DNA of 64,000 bases from Phorcus lineatus. Its lineage: Eukaryota > Mollusca > Gastropoda > Trochida > Trochidae. Each line of letters opens with the position of its first letter. Position 1 is the stretch's first letter. The stretch is from contig OV121086.1 in the NCBI GenBank assembly GCA_921293015.1, positions 39,121,194 to 39,185,193 of the forward strand. The letters run 5' to 3'. Below are positions 1 through 12,594 of this stretch, piece after piece. Made by a program: the position numbers and the translations under genes. A model generated the notes under the pieces. The model did not search any database. It saw only the letters and a program-made list of their open reading frames with translations, and was not told the DNA's origin.

Positions 1-99
1 TGAGAGTAGTGTTGTTTTAAAACTTATTCCTTAGTGTTCCATGACACTTATAAAGGCATAAGTGCTATTAATGCCCTTCAAAGATATAACTGCTTATGT

Positions 100-3000
100 C
101 TACAGAGCGAGGTCAATAGTGACCCCTTCGGACTTCAAAGTAAATTTCTCTTCTTGGATGACAAGGCCATCCTTAATCACTGAAAGAGAATAATAACCCT
201 TAAAACCACGTATACGAGTGGTTCCGGTTTTAAGAGGAAGCGTAACGTCTGTCTGCCATTCTCGTTTTACCAGTTCTTGCCATCGCAAGCCAGCAGCATT
301 CGGCTGAAAAAAGAAAATAATTACGATGTCATCGTTGTTCTGTTATGAACAACTAGTAACACACAAGTGAAAGACTAAGGAAACTAATTGTGGGCCTATA
401 GCAAGACGATATTTGAAACTCAATACAGAATTGTATTGGTTCATACCTGGTTCAACAAAGGATGAGGATTTACAAGAGAATTTAGAGAAATCATATATAA
501 TTTTTGTGTGTCTACCAATCAAAACGTGTCAGTGGAGCGTTAAGTCAGCCGTTGACCATGCATGACAAAGTGTCACTACTATTGCTAAGTCATTGCATTG
601 TGCCTTCGTGTTAACATTGTTAATATGACTGACCTGGACACACCTACATATTTGCGTGACCTCAGTGGTTAAATTCATGAGAACTAAGCACAGTAACAAC
701 ACTATTGATGTCGCAGTGGGAGAGGGGTTTGGGGTGTTGGTAAAAAGCCGTTGGTACATTAACAGTGAGTGAATCCCTTCCATGAAGAAGGCTTCAATCA
801 TTACACAATTATGACCTACCAATGCAATATTTTGGTAATACAGGGGAATCGTAGTATTCGTTCTGGAAAAGGACCAAACGTATGTGCCACCAACTATCAG
901 AAAAAATATGCTGACAAGAAAATTGCTTTATAAAGTTATTTGCCCAAAAGGGAACATCGGTTTGAATTTAGCTTGGTAGAGAAGTGTAATATTTTTATTA
1001 TCCCTTTAAAACGTACCTTGGCACTCAGACCAGCGGTGAGGGCAGCATGTGGTGATGATGAGTCGATATCTGAGACACATCCGTATATAAATCCCTCAAC
1101 CGATGGATGGCTGAAGAATACCCTCATGACGTCATCCAATATGGCCGCCTTCAGGTCGTCGTCGCTTGCGTCAACGCAAAACTCGGTTATCCAGAGAGGT
1201 AACCCGACAGACGCTAGCTCTTCCAGACGAAACTAAAATATTGAAAAACTGACATAAGTCTTTACTTTTCCAGTTGAAAGTTGCGATTTGAATATATAAG
1301 ATAAACAGAATAAATAGCATAACGCTTTTTAAGGTTAAGTGAGAGTATTATGATTATGGCGGTATAAAATATTATCACATCTAGTGAACAAAAACCCTAC
1401 TTAGATAACTTTAAAGCAATTTTCATACTTTGTGATTATGGCTATTAGCACTGAATTTACATAAATAAATATTCAACTTCTTCATTCTATGGGGTCTATT
1501 TAATATCAGGCAACATTGAAATTAAGTGCGATTCCCTTTCCATCATTTTTGAATTTTCTCATTTTCCGCCTCTAAAATACCACTCAAACTGTAGTCATTT
1601 GTGTTGCTGTTTACTAATATACTAATTATTAACTCTGAACAACCTTAATTAGAGTGAGGTCGACAGCCTGGTTTAAGTGTCCTTTTATTCCAAGTCCATG
1701 TATGGAAACTGAGTCTGTGTCCTTATAAAGTTGTCCCAGGCTACGGTAGGCCTACAAACATCAATCAGTAGATGTAAACCTAATAATAAGTTCTTGAAAT
1801 AAATAAGTATGTATAATTTATTAAGAATTGAATGAAAATGAAAGAGAAGACTGTAATCAGGGTTTTTTGAGTTTGTAATATTTTTGTATATGTATTCTTA
1901 CCAAGGTATATATATTGATAACATATTGAAGCATGAGTATTGACAGCTCAACTCAATTGACTACCCTTGTCTAACAACTAAATTTTTTTTCTATCATGTT
2001 TCTCACTGATATCGCTTCAAATTCGTTTTTCATTTGCTAAACATTTTGATTTAACTCATATAAGTCATTTGTTATTCCCTTTAAACAGAAAACCGTAAAA
2101 ATCACCTTGTTGAATTTCACCTTTTAGATGTACCGCGCTCTAGAGTTAAAAACTGTGGGATTCTTTAACAATACAACTATTCTCATATCCTTTTACACCC
2201 AATTAATGTTTGTATTTTATCATATGGACACACATTTCACATGAAAGGCGCTTCATCAATTACTGGCATCTACTAATATAAGGGTTTAATTCAAACCTGC
2301 GTCATATATCCACTGCTTACAACGTCATAATCGTTCAGAAAGAGTTTCAAGTCAGGATTTTGCGCTGTTACCCATCTGAATATATCCATAGTCACATTTG
2401 TTCTGCCTGTCTTCTCTTCAAATAGGTGCGAGTGCAAAGTTTCACTATTCGTATCCCAGAAAGCAATCCTTGAAACCAAAATTGAACAATATATTTATCA
2501 ATAATATTTTCACGCTTTCTTTTAATTCAGTTTTAGGATGATAGCGGTTGTTTGTTAAAGTTTAACATAAGAAATGCCCCAGAGGCAATCTAAAAGGTGT
2601 TATGTGAAGATAACGTTTTGGTAAAAATTAACTCAGAGTTAGAGTACTACAAATTTTGATACTAAGGATGTTATCGCTGATACGTTATTAAATATTTAGA
2701 TTCTCATGATCACGGTTACAGTTTTTGTTTGAATTAGTCCAATCTATAATTCAAAATTATTATATTCTTTTGAATAAAATAGACACAACTGTAAAGAATT
2801 GTATATGTAACTTGATTTTTAAAAATCAGTTTTATGTAGCTATACGTTAATTCTCATCAAAATCTCACGTAATCTAATCTTGTTAAAACGTTGACATTTA
2901 CATTCCTAATCAAATTGTCAACAAACCTATTGTCTGTTATTGCCATGATGTCGACTACACGTTTCTCCATAGCTTCTATCAAAGCTTCATTTCGTAAGGA

Positions 3001-4671
3001 GTTGACCCATAACGGTGATCGTTTCTTATCTTCCGAAAACAAACTGAGGCCAAACACTTTAATACTGAAACAGAAAATATATATCATTAAGTATTAAATT
3101 AAAAGTAATAAAAGTTATATCTGCATTTTCGAGGTCATAATCTTGACAAATATGAATGCCATAGTTACGAATACACATGCATACTTACCCAGAATCATCT
3201 AGCACATCCAGGAGTTCTCTAACTTTGTCGTAATTGAGACTTCCCTAAAACATATACATGAATAATCAAAACCCAAACTACAGTTTGATAGTAGACATTC
3301 ATAAAGCTCTAATCTGTACCAAACAATGAAGGCAGTAACAAAACTTTTAGCTGTTACTTGGGAGTATGAACAGTATATCTAGGCTTAATTTCATGACGAA
3401 GTTTTACTCGATGAAATATTAGAAACATTTGCTTCTCTTATTACTCAGGTCTATATATGATGTATCAAGCAAACTAAAAATAAAATAATCTATATTACTC
3501 CATATTACACGCCGCCTCGTACAAAAAACAAACACATCCAAAACCACACACCAACACATGGCCATGTGGCGTGTTGACACTAGCTACACGATCTTTTGGG
3601 ACAAACGTTTGACTCTTTCACGGAGAGACGAGATCTAAGAGACTTAAGAGAGTCTTTTTAATAAACTTTTTAATAGTAACTTGCTGTCAGCTGGATTGGT
3701 TCTGCGAATGTTTTCAGCAGAGCAGTTGAAGATGACAGGAGTTCCAGTATACTTCTAGTCTAGTCAAAATGATGTTCCAAAAGAATGGCAGCACAGAATT
3801 AAAAATACTCAAAATACAGCTCGTTATACATACAAGAGATTTCCTACTGATGACATAACCGCATTTGTCATTGAGATGCACCAAGGACATAAGTGAAAAG
3901 TTTAAAAAGGTCCAAACTGATTAATAATTTAGATTATTATGAATTCGAAATGCACAAATATCGACGGTAAGGGGGATACAACCCTTTTTGTTTGATTCAT
4001 GTATGCTAATGCACGTTAATAAAACTTTTTAAGTTTGAAGCCGGCATTTGTGATTTGTTATCTAAACCGTTAGTCCTCTTCTCTAGCCCCATTTTTTATT
4101 GTCGTTTTTTTAATTACACGGTGGCCCCTGTTGTTCGCGATCAGGATGTTCAGGTAAATCAACAGACGCTTTTTTCACGATGGACCCAAAAACTTAAAAC
4201 CATTAACCTCGTTAATGGACACGAAGATGGAATAGTTTAGAAATTGAAGTTAAGGAAACATATCTCACTCCATTTGTTCTAGGCAGAACCTGGCACTTTT
4301 CGAATGTCACACCAAAATTGATCTTCTTGATTGGGAACACGTAAATGCATTTTGCAAATCTGCTAAAGACATCTTGGCGAGCATGTAAAACATATTTCCG
4401 AAATTACTGTGTAACAACCAACGGCAGCCTTAATTGGCAGTGGTGCCTTAGTGCCATGGAGATGATTATTAGAATTCGACATAACTTTGTTTGAAAAAAT
4501 AATGACATTTACCTGTTTTGGTTCATTTTCCACCCACTGCAGATCGCTTACCAACGTTGCCCACTCAAAGTTGTCATAAAAGAAATCTTGGTATGCCTGA
4601 TATTTGCTGTCTGATATCATGTTGAAGTCTGTTGCTCCACCAAAAGCAAACTGACTTGTTTCTTGGTGAAT
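100..4671 (-). other. Exons 6-12 of the GH10 gene: catalytic barrel
   Basis: Order of recognisable GH10 blocks: QFAFGGATDF and FEWATLVSDLQWVENEPKQG (exons 6-7), VFGLSLFSED (exon 8, the usual RGHxLxW block), AFWDTNSETL (exon 9, acid/base E348), LFLNDYDVV (exon 9), GLGIKGHL (exon 10, the usual GxQSH block), LPLWITEF (exon 11, nucleophile E449), SHPSVEGFIYGCVSD (exon 11, the usual LWGFWD block), PNAAGLRWQELV (exon 12). Exon 10 contains no ATG-started ORF and was found from its acceptor (TTTGTAG), its phase and its protein motif. The barrel is full length with no stop or frameshift, so this is not a broken gene even though its active site is unusual. Confidence 0.85.
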
Positions 4672-7600
4672 CTAGTAATTAAACAATCAGTTACCAATTG
4701 TTGAGTAAACAGTAATACAAATATCCCATGAGAATAACACTCTCTGAAATCACCGAAACTTACATCGTACATTAGGACAGCCTTCAATGGAGTTAATCAT
4801 CATAAAACTTTCGAATTTTAGATTTAAATTTGTTGACAAGTTTTATACTGAAGATTACTGGGAGTATCTATAATTACTTCAAATGTTAAAATCAAATGGG
4901 ATAGGATACTTCAGCTATTATTTATCAATTAAGTGGTCAAGTAGCTACAAGTTTGATAAATTTTGGAATCGGTATCTCTTTATATACTTATTAGGATAGC
5001 ATTGGGTTGACAGGAAAAAGGATACCCGACTGTTTTAACGTCCATCCAACTACCGACCAGGTTTTACCCGATCATTAATTTGGAGTCGATTGATTTGATG
5101 CAACCAACCTGGCTGCATTATGTTCTACCAGGAGTGCCAGAATTACCAGAATGGTTCTATAGTATATACAGTATGTATATTGATGGTGAAAGTCATTGTT
5201 TTACCTTAACCGTGACTCCTTCTGGATCCCCGGAAGCTACACTGCAAAATGTGATAAACGATTACTCAATTCACATATATCTGACGGGAATTTTGATAAA
5301 TTTGGATTGAATTAGCTTTTCCATAATTTTTAAGACTCTATTTTGATAAGAAGTTATATATTAAGGAATGTGACATGACATGGCGTCATTTATAATTAAC
5401 ATAAATAGATTAGGACGACCCAATAGAGAATCAAGTAATTAGAAGTTATAGCCAAGGAGAGGATGGATTTAAACTGGATACAATTATGTTCACTAAATAA
5501 AAATAGTTAATACGACGTAATCTCATCTAATTATTTTGTGTGAACCTTTCCAAATACTCCGCTGAATTGTTTTCAAGATCATAAATAGTAAATCTTTATA
5601 TACATGTATGATGATAAAAAATCCAGACATTTCGTCAAGAGAAGCAAGCATAATTTGACTTCAACAAAGGTTATATATAATGAATACCAGCCTCCTTGAT
5701 TTATCATATATCACTTTAACCTGTTGCAAATACTTACTGATGTAAAAGTAATGTAGACATATAGCCCAATGTATGAAAAGAGAATAGACTTGAAACTACA
5801 CAGTATAAAAAGGAGGATATTTACGCAGGTTTCAGCAAGATCTGGCTCAGAGACGTTTATCCTCACGTAGTATTCTCACACGATCGACACTGTCACTTAC
5901 AGAATGTCTGCCAGTGATTAACGATGTCATACTAACTAGCCTTATAGACTCGTGAATGATTAAGTATCAAACTGCCTTTGATGCCAACTCATTAACTGGA
6001 TTTCATGAAATATACATATAGTTCGTTTGTATCAAATATGGATACTTTTTATCAGATGCTTTTGTCTGTACCAAATAGGTCTGTTTGAAACCAAAATCGA
6101 ATGATAAGGTTAAAACCGTAGGATGTATTGTTCCCTCAATATGAATACTTTACTTGATATGAATGTCCGCCTTGCGGATTCGGTCTATCTCCCTGTTAGC
6201 CGCCTGTGCCCAGTTCCAGGGAAGAGGGGTCAGCTCTCTGAGGTCAGTTGTGTCCAGTAGGTAATTGACCTCTTCACTATCTACCAGGATGTACACTCGA
6301 ATGACGTCGTATCCTGTTGATAGCATGAAAAGAAACAAATGTCTATTATTTTTTGGTACTATGAATCTCCTCAGGTGAAGATACGAGTACATTTATATAG
6401 TGTTTATTTTTTTGAACGAGATATGTTAAGCATTTTTATATAATATAGCAAAAACAAGAAGTGTCTTGTTGTCCCTTTTATTTACAGAACATATAACAAA
6501 CAATATACAAACCTCCTTCGAATATTAATGTAAAATATACGACAATGAATGTTGGTCGTTCTTTTAGTGTTTTTCTTAAAAATAAAATTCCACCATTATT
6601 ATCAGATTCTTTTCTTATCTTCAATATTTAATGTCAAACAAGAAATTACAATTTCAAAAATGATTTTACACATGCTTAAAATGGCCTTCAATATCTACAT
6701 GTACATGTATCATAATGGTATGTTGTTACAGACAACATATTTCCTTTAGCGGATATCAATCCCTTAATTCCCTGAAATCTAATATATATTATAAAATGGA
6801 AATCGAGTTTACTGTACAAATCTGACATGCAAAACGATATCAAAGATATAATGTTATCAAAGAACTGATTGGTGGTGGAGATTTTCATTGAAACGATTAA
6901 TGATTATAAATATGTATTTGGTCTTTCAAGATGATTTTTTGGTCTTTCAATTCATGTTGGCATTTATGTTAAATGACGAGCACCAATGGTCGAATAAAAA
7001 GTCAGTTACAGAATGCCTCTTCAAACGTTTTCTACGTCGGTCGGGAATCAAAACTTCCGTCTTCCAAACAAATAGCAAATAACTTACCAATTAGAATACT
7101 AGTTAGCATCTCACCTAAATGAACGGTGAAATCAGCGCCTATTCTCTGCCATATATGTGGCTGCATGAAACGAGTTGTGCCTTCTTTGGAATAGGTTGTG
7201 TGACCTTCAAAAACATTATGATATATATAGAAAGTAAAATCTAAGTATATCTAAACTCTAGAAAAACCCTTAATAAGACTCTTTACTGTGCATTTATCAT
7301 TCTAATTGTTATATCGTGATTTTTCCAAACATTTAATGGTCCATATGCAATGAATGTATGCTAAATATGCAACTAAGAAAAGCAAAGGATGCATCACATG
7401 GTTAATTGATATGTTTTTTTTATACATGTGCAGTTTTAAACGGAAGCATATTTCCCTTTCAGTTGAATCATACATTTGAGAACCTGAATGATTCTTATTG
7501 CTTACCATTTTTTGTTTTCTGGTACTTCAGCATTACGGTCACTTCGGCTGTTGCTTTACCGATTGGCGTATTCAAAAGCTTGATATACGCAGAGAACGCG

Positions 7601-8226
7601 TAGTTTTTACCCTCCTCCAAGGGGACATCTTGACCAAGTCCAGAATATTTGTTCACTCTAAGAAATGAAGTGGCTAATTATTGTTAAATGACTTGCATCT
7701 GATAGCTGAATGCAAGTGTTGTTATTGGCGAAATACTTCTTCTCTTTTCACTGAAGTCACAGATTCATGTACTGAATATCATACAAGTCTCTTTTCCGAA
7801 ACATGTTAGATAACGAAGCGGTTGACAAATTCTTAGTAACCAAGCACTATGCCTACATCTAGATTTACACAGATTTCTGAGCTGCGTTTTTGATAGTACA
7901 CACTGTTTTGATGTATCTCTTACGGGTGTACTTTCAATAATGCCGAGATAAGACTTTAATTAATTAATACAACAAGTATTAGGAACAATTCTTTAACTTT
8001 ACCTGTGAGTTACGAGGGCACTATAGGTTCCAGTGTGGCGATCTGTACTTAGTGACACTTCGGAGTTTGAAGCATAAATATCCCATTTGTTCCATCCTTT
8101 CTGGTTTGAGAAAGTGTCCTCTTCTAGACCGCTGTTGGTAAGCAGATTGCCGTGGCAGCTGCATTTCACTTGACCAACCAGCAGAAACAGCAGCAGTAGA
8201 AACGTTACCATGAACATTCTGGACAT
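100..8226 (-). CDS. GH10 (xylanase-like) secreted protein with N-terminal carbohydrate-binding module, 12 exons
   Basis: Spliced gene read from high to low coordinates. Exons: 8226-8003, 7657-7506, 7204-7115, 6313-6154, 5861-5825, 4671-4513, 3244-3189, 3064-2927, 2468-2297, 1751-1644, 1232-1017, 303-100 (stop TAG at 102-100). All introns are GT-AG, all phases agree, and the total is 1716 nt, or 571 aa. Residues 1-22 form a signal peptide (hydrophobic run LLLLFLLVG). A CBM4/9-like domain follows (about 25-185), then a linker and a GH10 barrel (about 222-525), then a C-terminal beta segment after the NAAGLRWQELV motif. Known family role: retaining endo-1,4-beta-xylanase or cellulase acting on plant or algal polysaccharide, secreted from gut tissue in molluscs. 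Both catalytic Glu are present (E348, E449), but many subsite residues are changed, so activity is doubtful. The architecture is clear; intron 4 has a weak acceptor and exon 3 has two possible donors. Confidence 0.9.
6154..8226 (-). other. Exons 1-4 of the GH10 gene: signal peptide and CBM4/9-like module
   Basis: Exon 1 starts at the ATG at 8226-8224 and carries the signal peptide, then the NLLTNSGLEEDTF and GWNKW segments typical of the start of a CBM4/9 module preceding an animal GH10 domain. Exon 2 gives the beta strands around LEEGKNYAFSAYIKLL. Exon 3 gives WQRIGADFTVHLG. Exon 4 gives VIRVYILV and NYLLDTTDLREL, the closing strands and the usual entry into the GH10 domain (ANREIDRIRKADIHIK). 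Exon 3 has two good donors 27 nt apart and in phase (GT at 7114-7113 or at 7087-7086). The shorter form gives the loop length I expect between ADF and VIRVYI, so it is used in the model. Confidence 0.8.
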
Positions 8227-8612
8227 TCAAACTTCTTAATGAAAGAAATCAAACGTTGCATTTATTTACCAAAATGGGGGACCATTAAAATAAGAGCATT
8301 TTCATTAGCCAGTATGTTTTGAATAGTGTTTATCATGTTATATGAGGCATTTAGAAATGAAAGTTCAAGATTAATTGAAGACACCATTTTTACCACTTGA
8401 TCTCATTACTATTGACAGATGTCTGCTCTTGAACAGAGTTTTAAAAAAGCAATTCAATCGTCAGATGATTTCTCACTTTGGTCGGGTTCCCCATTCATAT
8501 AAGTTACAATTGAAATGATTAACTCAGAATTCTTAACGTATGTCATAAATTCAAAATGATGATGAGTCTTTGAATTAAATGTTTATCATATACTAAATTG
8601 AACAGCATTTAA

Positions 8613-9751
8613 ATGTTTCACTTTATCAAATGTACGACATGGCAGTTATCAGAATGCAAGATAAAGTATTGGCAACACAATGAAGAAAGCAGTTTAACAT
8701 TGACAATACTCAATAAAGCAACTGAAGAAATAATGCAATCTAATTATTCTGATAAAATCTACAATAAATTTCATAAAATTATGACCAGTAAACATTCCTT
8801 TACAGAAAAATACATACCTTCCAGAGATATACTGAAAAGATTTTTAAGCATGAAGCTTAGACCCAGCAGTTACAAAATGACCTTCTTAAGTGTGACAACA
8901 ACCCTCTACTTCATCAACTTTGTTGAAAGCTTTACAACCATGTGTCCGCAAAAATTCAATATATTCACAAGTAAGAGGAAATTGATTTGGGTGACAAAGA
9001 ACGTGGTTATAAATTTAAAGTCTGCTCCAGAAAACTCAAAGAATAGTAACTGAAATGATTATTTGTTTGCGACACTGACAAACAGTGTGCTTAAAGATAG
9101 ACACTTGAGGTAAAAAAATAAAACGTGGTTGTATGTTGGCATCTATTGAAGAAAAAGGAAACAATTTTGCTGCTGGTATTGATTTGTCACGAAGAAAAGT
9201 ATACGAAACGAGATAGCCCTATGTATAACATTTGTCTAATTTGGTACGTCATGCCAGAATGTATTTAACGTTGTTGAGATAGTTCAAACGCTGAAATATT
9301 TGTTTCACTAATGTTTCAAAATCCTTAAATACTAAGCCACGATTGTCACGATTCAAATGGTAACACATCCTTTGAAGCATGGGTTTGCGCAGATAGAAAT
9401 CGTAGGGGATCTACTGAGCGCGACGCACCTTTATAATCGTAGAAACATATTAAACATGTTTGTATCGATTCTGACTAACACTATTACAGGCATGTCTATG
9501 AACATAAGCTGTATAACGTTTTGAATCTACCACGCTGTTACGACCTATTAAGTTCTCATGATTTTGAAAGACCTTTTATCGCCTTGGTGTTTTGTTCTAA
9601 ATATGTAGTCACCCCAACAGATGACATTCAGTATGATCCAACTGTTCGCAGTATGACACCATCTAATCCTAATTTAAGTGGTAGACAAAGCATGGGAGGG
9701 CAAAAGGGAAATGGCACAGGAAATGGCTTCAAAGTATCACATACTGCATGA
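8613..9751 (+). CDS. Speculative two-exon gene, unrecognised product
   Basis: I do not recognise this. An open frame starting at 8613 runs 119 codons plus one base to a good donor (CACAA then GTAAGAGG, GT at 8971). A pyrimidine-poor acceptor TATGTAG ends at 9608. The next segment, 9609-9751, continues in the matching phase for 46 codons to TGA. The second part is rich in P, S, G, N and Q (around MTPSNPNLSG and GNGTGNGFKV), unlike random AT-rich translation, and resembles a disordered C-terminal tail. The first part is rich in K, S, T, F and I and could be chance. No domain, signal peptide or polyadenylation signal close to the stop was seen. Phase agreement is the main support. Confidence 0.22.
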
Positions 9752-11985
9752 GAACCTGAAAACGATACACAACCCAAAATCAGATACACAGAAGTGGAAA
9801 TAGGAGGTTACTTATTCAGATACTTCTCTCGCAGTTGAATTGATGAGGTGACAAAATACAGAAATAATCTACTTCTTATACCAATCGTGTAACAATGTTA
9901 TTCGCCCTCTTCATTGTCAAGCAAAAGGTACCAGAACTTGACAGGTCGTTATTAAGATCTCAATGTATATGACATGGCAGGAGATCGTATACGGAAATCG
10001 TAATGATCGTAAACGTTTGCTAAAGATCGTCCAATATTCGTACCGAAACTGATAGGATATTAAATCAAAACAATTTGTACTTGATTTAGTCAGAGCGTAT
10101 GGAGGCAACAACAAAAATCGTGATCAAATCGTGGCTTTATGTTAACGTAGCATAAGGACAAAATTTCAGTGTTACTTGCCGAGTGTTGATTTTGGAAAAA
10201 GGGAATCCAAATGCAAAAATATCCTGTTAGGTGCCGTACGATAATCTACAAAATAAGAAAGATTTCAAACATTATCCATAAGGTAGATATGTTCCAATCG
10301 AAACGAATATTGGATTTTATTTGCATGTTAAGTACATCGGAGATAAGGTCAAGCATGTATTATAAAACTTATTTTCTCCTTTTATTATTTACGTCATGTA
10401 CCAAAACTTTCTTTCCATTTGTATTATTGTTGGCAAAAAGTATCCATTCCGGATGGTGTGTGACGTTATTGAAGGAACAATTTGAAGAACATGTGTGACC
10501 AATTAACTGCATCTTCTTGCTTAAACTATATGAAAGTAAAAAACACATCTCTTGCATAATGATAACAGAAATAAAAAAAGTATTTAATTCTCATCTGATT
10601 TACTACCTTCAAATCGCAGGTCACAATGAAATTAATAACTTTGATTTGATTTATTTCACTTTTTGCTGATGTCGCAATCTAATGAAAATTTAACGATCTT
10701 AATTCGATAATCGTTTAAAATTGGATCTAATGTTGCAATGACATGTATAACCTTATGTTAATCAATCAAATCATCTCCGCAAAAACCTTATGGTATTAAC
10801 AGTAATTGATCCAACCGTCTGTCTCACAAAACATATCTGTCATCATTAGATTGTTTGGTTGTCAGATATAAATTCATTGAAAGGCAAAGGGGACGGAAAA
10901 TCTTTAGATCAAGCTAAAAGGCACAGTGATTATAAAGATTTTTTATGGTCGCAGTCAAACCAGAGATTTTATTATTCAACTGAAACTTTTTAATGTACAA
11001 TACTTTATGTATGATGGAAATCAAAATCTTATTTTGTTGGTAAGCATATATACTAAAATGTTTCTTTCTGTCAAATTAGATTTTTCATAGTGAAATTTTA
11101 ATATTTTTAACTGTATTCAATTTTTAAAAAACTGGTTATTTGTAGAACTCTCAAACCAGGATGAGAGCATTATCGATCTAAACGTTGATGCAAATTCTTT
11201 GACAGAATAACTAGAGTTAGACACTTTTACTCTCACTAGATATATAAAGGGCAACCTGACAATGTGGAAGGACTAAATGCATAAGCAATATTTGAACAGA
11301 AGCACATTTATTTGAAAAAAAAATCATTTCTACTTTATCTAATGACACATTTAAGAGATTTCTATTGAGGGTCACTATGTTTGGTTTGCACAGCACATAT
11401 CACTTTTAATTCAACTTTCTATCATTCTGGAAGTTTTGGTCATGTTAGCCAAACTTTGGGAATTATAATGGGAACATAATTTCCAATGGATGAATTCAAG
11501 TTATTTCAGTTTAGTCATTTCGAGGATGATGTTGAATTTCCCCTAGGACTCTTCAATTTTGACGACCATTTTATAACGTTACCACGTTTAAAAGGAATTT
11601 TATTTTTCAAATAACTCCCTGGGTATGTCATTCAAAGCTGTTGAGTGTAACCCATTATGTGTGACACCTCATAAGACTAGCTGCATAGCGTGGTTTACTT
11701 GATAACACTGAAACTTGATCTTAAACATGGTTATTGTTTATTGTCTTGATAAATTCCCTCTGAATGTATTGTTCATATCTATCAAACAGGAATTCAGTTG
11801 ATACAAATTATACCTTATAATGTTTTTGCAAACCCTTCCATTTTGTCATCGTTTCGCTAACGAGGAAAATGAGTAATGCTTCCTGAAGAAGGAGATTTTA
11901 GCGGTGGTTCGGAATCTGACAATTTCTAGGCCTAACTGAAACATGTCCTGTGTGTCAACATGCTTGCAAAAATGTAATGAAAAAC
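9752..11985. other. Intergenic, AT-rich, nothing recognised
   Basis: No ORF with recognisable homology, no RNA gene and no clear repeat was seen on either strand. Short ATG-started frames here (for example 10211-10498) have compositions expected of AT-rich noise. Confidence 0.6.
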
Positions 11986-12190
11986 TCAAATTCAACTCAA
12001 TTCAAGACCATCGAGACCCATCTGTACGAGAATAATAACCCTCAGCAGTTCCAATTAATGCTGCATTAGCATAATTAGTGGATTGTCACTGGTCGATGGA
12101 GTCAGACTTGAGATTTGCCGGTCCTTGTCGTTCGATATCTCAAACATTCCGTTGCAATACACGTGCATCATTACTTCATCATGACTTGGA
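11986..12190. repeat. Dispersed repeat family A, copy 1
   Basis: About 200 bp that aligns by eye to 17262-17455 and, over a shorter core, to 17951-18030. The shared core reads GTTCCAATTAATGCTGC in copies 1 and 2, preceded by GAGACCCATCT. No terminal inverted repeats or coding capacity seen; probably an old interspersed repeat. Confidence 0.65.
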
Positions 12191-12459
12191 AGTTTTTTCT
12201 ATTATTCTATAATTGTTCATTTTGTAAACCTAATTGTGCGTGCAATCGTTCATTATTATGAGTCACGTTTCTTAAAATGAACGTGCAAGAATTTAATTGA
12301 ACAAGATTAGATCGTTAGTTTTCATAATAAGCTGAATAATGTAACAAACATTAATTTGGTATCATTCAGAATGTACGAAATGCAGCTTTGGTTTATTTTT
12401 TATGCATATCCTGGCGTGTGAGCATGTGTTTTTGAGCACTTTCAAATACCCTATTACCT

Positions 12460-12594
<135 letters not shown>

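Noticed and set aside
940-1236. 98-aa plus-strand protein
   Set aside because: Antisense shadow of GH10 exon 11.
4055-4240. 61-aa plus-strand frame inside GH10 intron 6
   Set aside because: Mildly protein-like, but opposite strand, no splice or promoter support and no family; treated as noise or an old insertion.
8021-8230. 69-aa minus-strand protein overlapping exon 1
   Set aside because: Alternative frame of the GH10 signal-peptide exon; the frame used has the signal peptide and splices correctly into exon 2.
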